A stretch of DNA of 64,000 nt, from the NCBI RefSeq assembly GCF_002205645.1, contig NZ_NIOF01000008.1:1-64000 (forward strand), read 5' to 3'. Each line of letters begins with the position of its first letter. Position 1 is the first letter of the stretch. The notes under the pieces are model-generated. The model worked only from the letters and a program-made list of their open reading frames with translations, did not search any database and had not been told where the DNA came from. The position numbers and the translations under genes were made by a program. Positions 35,047 to 43,820 of this stretch are shown piece after piece. Source of the stretch: Roseateles aquatilis. Its GTDB lineage: Bacteria; Pseudomonadota; Gammaproteobacteria; Burkholderiales; Burkholderiaceae_C.

Positions 35047-36723
35047 TCAGTGCTTGAACCCCAGTGTCTCCATCAGCAAGCGCCGCTTGATCGCCTTGTT
35101 GCTCGGCAGGGCGGGGCTGCTCCACCAGCCGCCGTCGCGCATCGCGCGGGCGGCGGCGACGATGCGGCGCTGCACCTCGTCGAAGTCCGCGTCGCTGAAG
35201 TCCAGGCTGAAGATCATCCGGCCCGTGCCGACCCAGCTGAGCGCCAGGCCCTGCTCGCGCAGGAAGTACTGCAGCATCCAGTTGTAGCGCGAGGGCTGCG
35301 TGTAGTAGAGCGTCCAGATCGAGGACATGTTGGCCGCGCGCAGCGGCAGGTCCTCGGCCTCCAGCGCCGCGTTCAGGCGTGCGCGGCGGCTGTCCTGCTG
35401 CGCGTCCTGGTCGAGCAGCTGCTGCTGGCGCCGCGGCTCGTCCAGCGCTTCGAGGAACACCGACATCGCGCCCATCACGTACGGATGCGTGTTGAATGTG
35501 CCGCGCGCGAAGCACACGTCCGCCGGGCGCTCGTCGCGATATCGCTTCATCCACGACGCCCGCCCGCAGACCACGCCGATCGGCAGGCCGCCGCCCAGCG
35601 TCTTGCCGTAGGTCACCAGGTCCGCGCGCACGCCGAAGTAGGCCTGCGCGCCGCCCGCGCCGAGCCGGAAGCCCATGAAGACCTCGTCGAAGATCAGGGC
35701 GATGCCGCGGTCGGTGCAGACCTGGCGCAGTTCGCGCAGCCAGGCGGCGTAGGCGTCGCGGTCGTAGGACGCGCGCCGCGAGCTGTCCACCAGCGAGCCG
35801 TCGCCGGGCGCCGGCTTGTTGGGGTGCAGCGCCTGCAGCGGATTGACCAGCACGCAGGCGATGTCGCGCCGTGTGCGCAACACCTGCAGGCTGCGCGCGT
35901 GCATGTCGCGCAGCGTGTAGGTGCGCTCGGCCGGCAGCGGATTGCCGGGGCCGGGCTGGGCCTCGTCCCACCAGCCGTGGTACGCGCCGCAGAAGCGCAC
36001 CAGGTGCGTCTTGCCGGTGTGGTAGCGCGCCAGTCGCACCGCCTGCATCACCGCCTCGGTGCCGGACATGTGGAAGGACAACTGGTCCATCTGCGCGTGC
36101 GCGAGGACGCGCCGCACGTTTTCCTCCACCAGCGGGTGGTAGACGCCGAGCACCGGGCCGAGGCGCTCGACACGCTTCGCGCCTTCGGCGATGCAGCGCC
36201 GGTAGAAGTCGTAGCCGAACAGGTTGACGCCGTAGCTGCCGGCCAGGTCGATGAAGCGTTGACCGTCCAGATCGGTCAGCCAGTGGCCGTCGCTGGCTGC
36301 CATGACCGGTCCCAGCGGCAGTTCGCGCTGCACCAGCGGACTGAACGGCGGCGGCACGCGGTAGCTGCTGGTGAACTGCAGATCCGGCAGCGACGGCTTC
36401 ATGGCCTGCGTCGCGGCGATGCTTTGCGCATGGCGCGTCTTCAGCGTGCGGGACAGCCCCGCGAAGCTGGCGCGGCGTCGGGCCACGACCTCGCCCGGCG
36501 CGTCGTCGGCGTTGAAGAAGCGGGCGTCGTCGAAGCGCTGCGTCGGCATCAATCGCGCCAATCGCACCGCCATCCGCGAATGCCCGGCCAGCGACGGGTG
36601 CTTGGCGCGGGACAGCTGCAGGCGCCGCCAGCCCATGGGCGCCGCGTAGAGCGCGGCGAGCCCGGCGGCGGCCGCGGCGACGGGGAGCAGATCGAACATC
36701 AACATCGAAGCGGACATGGGCAT
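35047..36723 (-). CDS. Class III aminotransferase with N-terminal membrane anchor (GSAM-like)
   Basis: This 558-residue PLP enzyme is a distant relative of glutamate-1-semialdehyde aminomutase. Residues 8-28 form a hydrophobic anchor (FDLLPVAAAAAGLAALY), then about 100 residues of unclear fold, then the catalytic part: LTDLDGQRFIDLAGSYGVNL, FHMSGTEAVMQAVRLAR, FCGAYHGWWDEA, LIFDEVFMGFR and YGKTLGGGLPIG with the PLP Lys374. It is about 130 residues longer than hemL, which is a separate gene at 48630. The substrate is unknown; membrane attachment and the divergent phosphatidylserine decarboxylase gene suggest lipid or lipid-linked amine work. Confidence 0.75.
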   Translation of the reverse strand: MPMSASMLMFDLLPVAAAAAGLAALYAAPMGWRRLQLSRAKHPSLAGHSRMAVRLARLMPTQRFDDARFFNADDAPGEVVARRRASFAGLSRTLKTRHAQSIAATQAMKPSLPDLQFTSSYRVPPPFSPLVQRELPLGPVMAASDGHWLTDLDGQRFIDLAGSYGVNLFGYDFYRRCIAEGAKRVERLGPVLGVYHPLVEENVRRVLAHAQMDQLSFHMSGTEAVMQAVRLARYHTGKTHLVRFCGAYHGWWDEAQPGPGNPLPAERTYTLRDMHARSLQVLRTRRDIACVLVNPLQALHPNKPAPGDGSLVDSSRRASYDRDAYAAWLRELRQVCTDRGIALIFDEVFMGFRLGAGGAQAYFGVRADLVTYGKTLGGGLPIGVVCGRASWMKRYRDERPADVCFARGTFNTHPYVMGAMSVFLEALDEPRRQQQLLDQDAQQDSRRARLNAALEAEDLPLRAANMSSIWTLYYTQPSRYNWMLQYFLREQGLALSWVGTGRMIFSLDFSDADFDEVQRRIVAAARAMRDGGWWSSPALPSNKAIKRRLLMETLGFKH

Positions 36724-36796
36724 GGACCTCCTGGGCCTCGTTCAGCTGTCACACAGCATTGGCAAATTACGGAGATATGTAGCCGCTGGAATTGAC

Positions 36797-37693
36797 ATGT
36801 CCATGAAACTGGCCCGATGGCGTGATCGCCTGACCCAGCAGGAAGACCTGAACTTTCTCTTGACCAACCGCGTGCCGCGCCTGGCGCTGACCCGCTTCAT
36901 GGGCTGGTACAGCCGCATCGAGCAGCCCTGGCTGACGCGGATCAGCGTCGCCGTGTGGCGCCTGTTCACCGACCTCGACCTGAGCGAGGCCGAGCCGCCC
37001 GCGCGAGGCTACCGCTCGCTGCGCGACGTCTTCACGCGCCGGCTCAAGCCCGGCATGCGGCCGGTGGACACCACGCCGTCGGCCCTCGTCAGCCCGTGCG
37101 ACGCCATCGTCGGCGCCTTCGGTCCGGTGACGCGCGGCATGGCGCTGCAGGCCAAGGGCATGGACTACCGGATCGCGGAGCTCTTCGGCGACGCGACCCG
37201 CGCCGCGCCCTACCTGAACGGCAGCTACCTGACGCTGCGGCTCACCTCGGCGATGTACCACCGCTTCCACGCGCCGGGCGACCTGCGCATCGAGCGCGTC
37301 ACCCACATCGCCGGCGATACCTGGAACGTCAACCCGATCGCGCTGAAGCGGGTGGAGCGGCTGTTCTGCCGCAATGTCCGCGCGGCGGTGGAGTGCACCC
37401 TGCCCGACGGCACGCCGATGGCGCTGGTGCCGGTGGCGGCGATCCTGGTCGCGAGCCTGCGGCTGCATGCGCTGGACCTGACGCTGCGCCCGGGCCACCC
37501 CGGCCCGCACCGCTTCGACGATGTCCATCGCGACCACGCGCGTGGTGAAGAGATGGGCTGGTTCGAGCAAGGCTCGACCATCATCGTGTTCCTGCCGCCG
37601 GGCGTGAGCCTGCGCGCGGGACTGGAGGTCGGCCAGCGGATCCGCATGGGCGAGGCCATCGCCCGTCTACCATCCGCGGATGGCGATGAATGA
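36797..37693 (+). CDS. psd: Phosphatidylserine decarboxylase-like protein
   Basis: Psd makes phosphatidylethanolamine from phosphatidylserine and self-cleaves to form a pyruvoyl group. The 298-residue protein has the catalytic set: Asp in VSPCDAIVG, His in YHRFHAP, and the cleavage Ser260 in EQGSTIIV, where Gln replaces the Leu of the usual LGST. An N-terminal amphipathic stretch could bind the membrane. ATG 36797 is used; an in-frame ATG at 36716 would run into the divergent aminotransferase start. The stop overlaps the beginning of the CorA/ZntB reading frame (ATGAATGA). Confidence 0.85.
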   Translation: MSMKLARWRDRLTQQEDLNFLLTNRVPRLALTRFMGWYSRIEQPWLTRISVAVWRLFTDLDLSEAEPPARGYRSLRDVFTRRLKPGMRPVDTTPSALVSPCDAIVGAFGPVTRGMALQAKGMDYRIAELFGDATRAAPYLNGSYLTLRLTSAMYHRFHAPGDLRIERVTHIAGDTWNVNPIALKRVERLFCRNVRAAVECTLPDGTPMALVPVAAILVASLRLHALDLTLRPGHPGPHRFDDVHRDHARGEEMGWFEQGSTIIVFLPPGVSLRAGLEVGQRIRMGEAIARLPSADGDE

Positions 37694-37821
37694 CACGACA
37701 CGCGCGCCGCTGGGCGCGGGGCTGGGCGGCCTGCCGGAGACCCCCTACGGCGGCGACGAGCACGGCCTGATCTGCGGCTTCTGGATCCATCCCGAGCAGC
37801 CGACCGAGGCGCTGCCGACGG
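37680..37821 (+). other. Out-of-frame N-terminal segment of the CorA/ZntB gene
   Basis: From ATG 37680 or 37686 this frame encodes PYGGDEHGLICGFWIHP, which looks like the usual N-terminal strand of CorA/ZntB cation transporters. The rest of that protein continues one frame over from about 37822. In this segment the frame used downstream contains a TGA at 37768-37770. Confidence 0.55.
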
Positions 37822-38739
37822 ATGGCCCAGGCGCAGGCCCGGCTGGAGCGGCCCGAGGGCGGTTTTGTCTGGCTGCACTTGAACCTGGCCCATGCCGGCG
37901 CGTTGCCCTGGCTGCGGCGCAACGCCGCGCTGGCCGAGAGCTTCGCCGAGGCGCAGCAGCAGGGCTCGCGCTCGTCGCGCATCGAGCGTGTCGGCGAGCA
38001 GCTCTTCGCGGTGTTGAACGACGTCACCTTCGACTTCGCGTTCGATGTCGGCGACGTGTCGACACTGTGGATGCAGGTCAGCGAGCACCTGGTGCTGAGC
38101 GCGCGACGGTCGCCGCTGCGATCGGTGGACCGGTTGCGCATGGCGGTCAAGCGCGGGGATCGACCCCGGTCCAGCGTCGCGCTGCTCGACCACCTGCTGC
38201 GCGATCAGGCCGACGAATTGCAGCGCATCGTCCGCCAGTCGACGGAACGCGTCGACGACATCGAGGACGCGTTGCTCGCGGGGCGTCACTCCTCTCACGA
38301 GGCGGAGGTCGCGGCGCTGCGACGCCTGATGGTGCGGTTGCAGCGGCTGCTGGCGCCGGAGCCGAGCGCGCTGCTGCGCATGCTGTCCAACCCGCCGCCC
38401 TGGGTCGCGACACGCGACAAGGAGCAACTGCAGCAGGCGAGCGAGGAATTCGCGCTCGTGCTGCGCGACATCCAGGCGCTGCAGGAGCGCATCCGCGCCG
38501 TGCAGGACGAGACCTCCGCGCATGTCGCCCAGGAAAACAACCAGACGCTGTACGTGCTGACCATGGTCACCGTGCTGGCGCTGCCGATCAACCTGATCAG
38601 CGGCCTCTTCGGCATGAACGTCGGCGGGCTGCCGCTGCTGGAGCATCCGAACGGGTTCTGGGTGGTGCTGGGGCTGATCGTGCTGCTCACCGGGGTGTTG
38701 ACGATGCTGGTGCTGAAGGCGACGGGGCGGCGGAAGTAG
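37822..38739 (+). CDS. CorA/ZntB-family divalent cation transporter, apparent frameshift at the 5' end
   Basis: This 305-residue open frame covers most of a CorA-type protein: cytosolic domain (FVWLHLNLAHAGALPWLRR, RVGEQLFAVLNDVTFDF), long stalk helix, and two C-terminal membrane helices with the signature GLFGMNVGG between them. The family moves Mg, Co, Ni or Zn ions; ZntB-like members with this N-terminal pattern are zinc importers. The first ATG in this frame (37822) cuts off about 45 N-terminal residues that lie in another frame just upstream. Either the gene is frameshifted, there is an assembly error, or it is translated from 37822 as a short form. Confidence 0.75.
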   Translation: MAQAQARLERPEGGFVWLHLNLAHAGALPWLRRNAALAESFAEAQQQGSRSSRIERVGEQLFAVLNDVTFDFAFDVGDVSTLWMQVSEHLVLSARRSPLRSVDRLRMAVKRGDRPRSSVALLDHLLRDQADELQRIVRQSTERVDDIEDALLAGRHSSHEAEVAALRRLMVRLQRLLAPEPSALLRMLSNPPPWVATRDKEQLQQASEEFALVLRDIQALQERIRAVQDETSAHVAQENNQTLYVLTMVTVLALPINLISGLFGMNVGGLPLLEHPNGFWVVLGLIVLLTGVLTMLVLKATGRRK

Positions 38740-38780
38740 CGACGCGCGTCGCCCGACCGCCGGGCCGGCCGCTGATCGCC

Positions 38781-38825
38781 GAGCCGAGCCGAGCCGAGCC
38801 GGGCCGGGCCGGGCCGAGCCGAGCC
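38781..38825. repeat. Pentanucleotide tract, nine GRGCC units
   Basis: Four GAGCC, three GGGCC and two GAGCC follow directly, 41 bp downstream of the CorA/ZntB stop. The layout is like the CAYGS tract at 11592. The rest of 38740-38987 shows no gene. Confidence 0.85.
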
Positions 38826-38987
38826 GCGGCGTCATGCAGTCGCCGCCGGGTGCGGCGTGAGGAGGGCGGCGTGCGACGCAAGGCCGCGCCACGCGATAAG
38901 CCCAGGGAATGGACGCCGGCCCGTTTGGCATGGCGCGCGCCTCGGGGCGCTCTCACAATCCGCGCGACTCGTTGCCGGTGACCCGAG

Positions 38988-40010
38988 ATGACCCTGACCT
39001 TCGCGCGTGCCCCGCGCCTCGACGCCTTGATCCGCCTGGCGCTGCCACTGGCCCTCGCCGCGCTGCCGCATCTGGTGTCGGCGCAGACCTGTGACGCGCC
39101 TGGCCCCGCGCCCGTCATCGGCCAGCGCATGGCCGACATCGCGATGCGCGAGTACCAGCGCGTCAACGGCCATCGCATCGACGCGTCGGGCCGGTTGTGG
39201 AAGTTCGGCTCGGTCGAGACGGAGACCGAGCCGCTGCGCGCCGCCGACGGCGACGCCGCGCCACCCGGCGATCGCTACGCCTGGCGCCGCATCTGGCGCT
39301 ACTGGCAGGTGCTGGACCAGCATCGCCCGGGCACCGCCGCGAATCGCGACCTGCGCTGGGCGCCGGACCTGCTCGACGATCCCGATCAGGCCGGGCGCAG
39401 TCGCGTCGACGCGCTCGGGCCCGCGTTGGCCGAGGTGCCCGCCAGCTCGCCGATGGCCGAGCGGATGCGCGAGGCGCTGGTGCGCGCGGCCATCTCCGAC
39501 TCGCCGTGGTCGGGGGCGTTCATCTCCTTCGTGATGCACGAGGCGGGGCTGAGCGACGAGGCCTTCCACTTCGCCGGCGCCCATGCGATCTACATCCGCG
39601 GCGCGCTGCGCGAGTCCCCCGGTTATGCCTACCGGGCCTGCGACATCCGACGCACCGCGCCGCGCGTCGGCGACCTGATCTGCTACTCGCGCGGCCAGCC
39701 GGTGCTGGACACCTTCGCCGATTGGCGGGACCGCAAGGACCAGCTCGACGGCCGCACCAAGTCGCACTGCGACGTGGTCGTCTCGGTCGACGCGAAGGCC
39801 CTGAAGATCGAGGCGATCGGCGGCAACGTGCTGCAGTCGGTGACGCGCCGGCAGCTCATGGTCAACGAGGCCGGCCTGCTGTCGAGCCGCCATTACGCCA
39901 GCGCGCCGCGGAACAAGCCGCGGCCCGGCAGTCCCTGCGCCGAGGACAGCAGCTGCGAGAAGTCCGATCTGAACCAGCAGCACTGGAGCGTGCTGCTGCA
40001 ACTGCGTTGA
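38988..40010 (+). CDS. DUF2272-domain exported protein
   Basis: This 340-residue protein has a signal peptide (LALPLALAALPHLVSAQTC). The mature part contains the DUF2272 hallmarks: SPWSGAFISFVMHEAGL (Trp-Ser-x-x-Phe pattern), AHAIYIRGAL, and a Cys-His-type triad region VGDLICYSRG plus KSHCDVVVSVD, which resemble the NlpC/P60 or CHAP papain-like fold. A peptidoglycan-cleaving or amidase role is plausible but unproven. The C-terminus SDLNQQHWSVLLQLR is intact. It converges on the YqiA-type esterase gene. Confidence 0.8.
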   Translation: MTLTFARAPRLDALIRLALPLALAALPHLVSAQTCDAPGPAPVIGQRMADIAMREYQRVNGHRIDASGRLWKFGSVETETEPLRAADGDAAPPGDRYAWRRIWRYWQVLDQHRPGTAANRDLRWAPDLLDDPDQAGRSRVDALGPALAEVPASSPMAERMREALVRAAISDSPWSGAFISFVMHEAGLSDEAFHFAGAHAIYIRGALRESPGYAYRACDIRRTAPRVGDLICYSRGQPVLDTFADWRDRKDQLDGRTKSHCDVVVSVDAKALKIEAIGGNVLQSVTRRQLMVNEAGLLSSRHYASAPRNKPRPGSPCAEDSSCEKSDLNQQHWSVLLQLR

Positions 40011-40025
40011 GGCAAGCCCCGCGGC

Positions 40026-40679
40026 TCACAGGCCGAGGAAGGCGGTCAGTTCGTCGAGGTAGTCGTCGAAGTCGGCCAAGCCGTGATCGCTGCCCTCCAG
40101 CAGCTTGATCCGGCACGCCTCGTAGCGGGCGTGCATCTCGCGCCAGTCGAGCACCTCGTCGCCCTTGGCCACGACCGCGAGCATCCGGTCCGGATGCGCC
40201 AGGTCGCCGACCTGCAGCGCGCGCAGCTCATCGACGAATTCGGGGCGAAAGTAGAAGTGCTCGTCCGGGTTCTGCCAGCAGGTCTGCTCGCCGATGTAGG
40301 CGGCGAGGTCTCGCGCCGGGTCGACGGCGGGATTCAGCAGCACGGCGCGCGCGCCGCTGGCCTGCGCGACATGCGTCGCGTAGAAGCCGCCGAGCGAGCT
40401 GCCCATCACCGCCATCGTGTCGCGCGGCCAATCGCGGATCAGCGCGTCCACCAGCGCCATCGCCTCGCGCGGCGACGGTGGCAACTGCGGGCAGGCGAAG
40501 ACGAGATCGGGACGCCGCTCCGCGACCCAGCGCGCCATGCGCCGGGCCTTGGCCGAGCGCGGCGAGGACCGGAAGCCATGCAGGTAGAGCAGATGCGTGC
40601 GATTCGCGGGCGCGGCGCCCCGCGTCGGTGCGGGGGAGGGCGCGGAAGCGGGCGTTCGATCGGACGAGGGCGCGGTCAT
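40026..40679 (-). CDS. YqiA/YcfP-type alpha/beta hydrolase
   Basis: This 217-residue soluble esterase-like protein has the oxyanion strand LLYLHGFRSSP, nucleophile elbow GSSLGGFYA, acid in VVAKGDEVLDW and catalytic His in EGSDHGLADF. These match the YqiA/YcfP family, for which E. coli YqiA has esterase activity on acyl-CoA and nitrophenyl esters. The first 26 residues are an Ala/Pro/Ser-rich extension, so the true start could lie later in the frame. It is divergent from the protease gene. Confidence 0.85.
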   Translation of the reverse strand: MTAPSSDRTPASAPSPAPTRGAAPANRTHLLYLHGFRSSPRSAKARRMARWVAERRPDLVFACPQLPPSPREAMALVDALIRDWPRDTMAVMGSSLGGFYATHVAQASGARAVLLNPAVDPARDLAAYIGEQTCWQNPDEHFYFRPEFVDELRALQVGDLAHPDRMLAVVAKGDEVLDWREMHARYEACRIKLLEGSDHGLADFDDYLDELTAFLGL

Positions 40680-40906
40680 GGCGCCGCAGTGTAGGGTCCT
40701 CCCCGAATCACTTCCGGCATGGGGGGTGACGCTGGGGGATCATCCCGGGCGAGCCGCGCCCGGTCCGCGTCGGTGCGCGAGTATCCGCGCATTGACGGGC
40801 TGGCGGCGGCCCCGCACATTGCGCGCTTCGCCAGGGCGAGAATCCCTGCTTCCTCAACATGGGCGTTGCCGGCGACCCCGGCCCTGCCCGACAAGAACGT
40901 CGACCA

Positions 40907-43642
40907 ATGACCCACCGGGACACGATCCAACTGACGGCCATCGCGGCCGCGGCGCTGCTGCTGACCGCCTGCGCCACCACCGGCACTTCCACCCCCGCCG
41001 CCGCGCCGGCCGCGCCCGCCGCCGCGCAGGCGCCGGCCGGTGCCGCCTCCGGCGCGCCGGGCTCGCCGGGCGCCACCTCGCCGATGACCGCGGCCCGCCC
41101 GCCCGCCGATCCGACCGCGCCCAAGCCGTTCGCCGAAGTCAGCCGCGACACCAAGCGCCAGGACGGCCTGTTCCCGATCCTGCGCAAGGACGAGAAGGTC
41201 TGGCTCGAGATCCCGCGCGCGATGCTGAACAAGCCGTTCCTGTTCACCATCAACATCTCCAGCTCGATCGGCGAGCGCGGCTTCTACGCCAGCCAGATGG
41301 GCCCGGACGTGATGGCCGAATGGCGCCGCATCGGCAACAACATCCAGCTGGTGGCGCTGAACACCAAGTTCCGCGGCGAAGGCGGCGGCAAGCGCGCCGT
41401 GGAAGAAGCGTTCTCGCCCAGCCTGCTGGCCGCCGGCCCGGTCGCCAGCGCGGACCACCCGGAGCGCAAGTCCTTCCTGGTCGACGCCGGCCTGCTGCTG
41501 TCGGACATCCCCGGCATGTCGACGCGCCTGGAAATGGCCTACCGCCTGCCCTACAACGTCGACCGCGGCAACTCGTACTTCGAGTCCACCCGCGCCGACG
41601 CGCAGCTGAGCACGCTGAACGCCAAGATGCATTACTTCACGCCGCGCATCCCGGCGCCGCCGCTGGTGGCGCCGCCGGTGCCGGTGCCGACGCCGCCCCA
41701 GGCGACGCCGGATCCGCGCTCGATGTTCATGGGCTTCGTCTTCAACTTCCGCGCGCTGCCGGAGCAGGCCATGTCGACGCGCCGCGCCGACGGCCGCCTG
41801 GGTCACTTCACCGAGTCGTTCACCGACCTGAGCGACGACTCCAAGCCGAATCCGCGCGTCCACTACGTCAACCGCTGGCGTCTGGAGAAGAAGGATCCGA
41901 ACGCCGCGCTGTCCGAGCCGGTGCAGCCCATCGTCTACTGGATGGACAAGAACATTCCGCCGAAGTACCGCGCCTCGGTCGAGGCCGGTATCCTGGAATG
42001 GAACAAGGCCTTCGAGAAGATCGGCTTCAAGGACGCCGTCGTCGCCAAGCAGCAGCCCGATGACGCGGACTGGGACAACATGGACGCGTCGCACGCGTCG
42101 ATCCGCTGGTTCGTCGGCTCCGACGTCGGCTTCGCCATCGGCCCCAGCCATGTCGACCCGCGCAGCGGCGAGATCATGGACGCGGACATCGGCATGAGCG
42201 ACGTCTTCGCCCGTGGCGGCCGTTCCTTCATCGTCGAGGACGCGCCGCGCGGCGTGAGCTCGCTGGGCGAGGAAGCGCAGGCGCTGGCCGCGCTGAACCA
42301 GGGCTGGCGCGAGGGCCGCAACGCGACCTACTGCACCTATGCGCAGGACGCCGCGGCCGAGATGGATTTCGCGCTGGACATCCTCGAGGCCCGCGGCGAC
42401 ATCGCCCCGGACAGCCCCGAGGCGGACGCCTTCATCCAGGCCCGGATCAAGGACGTGATCATGCACGAGGTGGGCCACACGCTGGGCCTGAAGCACAACT
42501 TCAAGGCCTCGACGACGGTGACGCAGGCGCAGCTCAAGGACAAGGCCTACACCGACGCGAACGGCCTGTCCGGCTCGGTGATGGACTACAACGCCTACAA
42601 CATCCCGCTGGAGGGCGAGGCGCCGACGTCGTACAACAACACGACGCTGGGCAGCTACGACTACTGGGCGATCGAGTACGCCTACAAGCAGATCCCGCAA
42701 GCGCAGGAAGCGGCCGAGCTGGGCCGCATCGCGGCGCAGAACCGCGTGCCGGGCCATGCCTACGCGGACGACGCGGACGCGGGCGGCTTCGGTCCGATCG
42801 ACGGCATGGACCCGATGATCAACCGCTTCGACCTGGGCGACGATCCGCTGGCGTACTACAAGAAGCGCCTGAAGCTGACGCAGGAACTGTGGGCGCGGGT
42901 GCAGAACCGCAAGCCCGAGGCCGGTGACGATCCGCTGCGCCAGCGCCGCCAGCTGGCGAGCGGCTTCTCGCAGCTGACGCGCGCGTCGGAGCTGGTCGGC
43001 AAGTACGTCGGCGGCATGTACACCCACCGCGACGTGCCGGGTGCCTCGGTGCCGGCGATGCGTCCGGTCGATCCGGCCAAGCAGCGCGAGGCGCTGCGCT
43101 TCCTGGCCACGGGCCTGTTCAGCGCGGACAGCTTCCGCTTCAAGCCGGAGTTCCTGACCTCGCTGACGACCGACTACGTCGAGTTCAACCGTGCCGGCTT
43201 CGTCAGCATCCCGACGGCGGTGGCCCGCGTGCAACTGAGCGCGATGGACCGCCTGCTGCAACCGCAGACCGCGATCCGCCTGATGGAGCTGCCGAACTAC
43301 GTGTCGGCGTCCGAGCGCAAGAGCGTGATCTCGATCAACGAGGTCTACGGCACGTTGCAGTCGTCGATCTGGAGCGAGCTCAAGACCGGCGCGGAGATCG
43401 ATCCGCTGCGTCGCAACCTGCAGCGCGAGTACCTGCGCCGTCTGCAGGCCAACCTGACGCGCGGCGGCGCGGCGTCGGGCCAGTTCGCCGATGCCTACGC
43501 CGTGCTGCGCCTGCACGCGGTGCAACTGCAGAGCGACCTGCGCGCCGCGCAGGGCAAGGGCTCGGTGGAGACCCGCGCCCACGTCGCGGAGAGCCTGGAC
43601 ATGCTGAGCAGCGTGCTCAAGGCCACGATGACGCGCACCTGA
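40907..43642 (+). CDS. Zinc-dependent metzincin-type lipoprotein protease
   Basis: This 911-residue protein has a lipobox (AAALLLTACATT), an Ala/Pro linker, a large N-terminal domain of the DUF5117/DUF5118 kind (WLEIPRAMLNKPFLFTINIS), and a catalytic domain with HEVGHTLGLKHNF (His520, Glu521, His524, His530) plus a Met-turn-like SVMDYNAYN. The third His six residues after the HExxH places it among the metzincins. The substrate is unknown. It is probably anchored in the outer membrane and faces the periplasm or surface. It is followed by a strong terminator. Confidence 0.87.
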   Translation: MTHRDTIQLTAIAAAALLLTACATTGTSTPAAAPAAPAAAQAPAGAASGAPGSPGATSPMTAARPPADPTAPKPFAEVSRDTKRQDGLFPILRKDEKVWLEIPRAMLNKPFLFTINISSSIGERGFYASQMGPDVMAEWRRIGNNIQLVALNTKFRGEGGGKRAVEEAFSPSLLAAGPVASADHPERKSFLVDAGLLLSDIPGMSTRLEMAYRLPYNVDRGNSYFESTRADAQLSTLNAKMHYFTPRIPAPPLVAPPVPVPTPPQATPDPRSMFMGFVFNFRALPEQAMSTRRADGRLGHFTESFTDLSDDSKPNPRVHYVNRWRLEKKDPNAALSEPVQPIVYWMDKNIPPKYRASVEAGILEWNKAFEKIGFKDAVVAKQQPDDADWDNMDASHASIRWFVGSDVGFAIGPSHVDPRSGEIMDADIGMSDVFARGGRSFIVEDAPRGVSSLGEEAQALAALNQGWREGRNATYCTYAQDAAAEMDFALDILEARGDIAPDSPEADAFIQARIKDVIMHEVGHTLGLKHNFKASTTVTQAQLKDKAYTDANGLSGSVMDYNAYNIPLEGEAPTSYNNTTLGSYDYWAIEYAYKQIPQAQEAAELGRIAAQNRVPGHAYADDADAGGFGPIDGMDPMINRFDLGDDPLAYYKKRLKLTQELWARVQNRKPEAGDDPLRQRRQLASGFSQLTRASELVGKYVGGMYTHRDVPGASVPAMRPVDPAKQREALRFLATGLFSADSFRFKPEFLTSLTTDYVEFNRAGFVSIPTAVARVQLSAMDRLLQPQTAIRLMELPNYVSASERKSVISINEVYGTLQSSIWSELKTGAEIDPLRRNLQREYLRRLQANLTRGGAASGQFADAYAVLRLHAVQLQSDLRAAQGKGSVETRAHVAESLDMLSSVLKATMTRT

Positions 43643-43680
43643 ACGACGGGCCGGGCACCGCCCGGCTCATCGACCTGGGA

Positions 43681-43705
43681 AGGCCGGCGCAAGCCGGCCT
43701 TTTTC
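43681..43705 (+). terminator. Rho-independent terminator of the metalloprotease gene
   Basis: AAGGCCGGC (43681-43689) pairs with GCCGGCCTT (43694-43702) around GCAA, followed by TTT, 38 bp after the stop. It has the same GCAA loop as the H1-like gene terminator. Confidence 0.85.
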
Positions 43706-43820
43706 ATGGCGCCGCGACCGGCGCCATGGCTGGCGTAACGGGGCTCTTGAGGCCTCTTATCGACGATAGGGGTCCCGGCACGAGCCGTTATGCTGGTTCG
43801 AATCTTCCCGGACCCGATCG

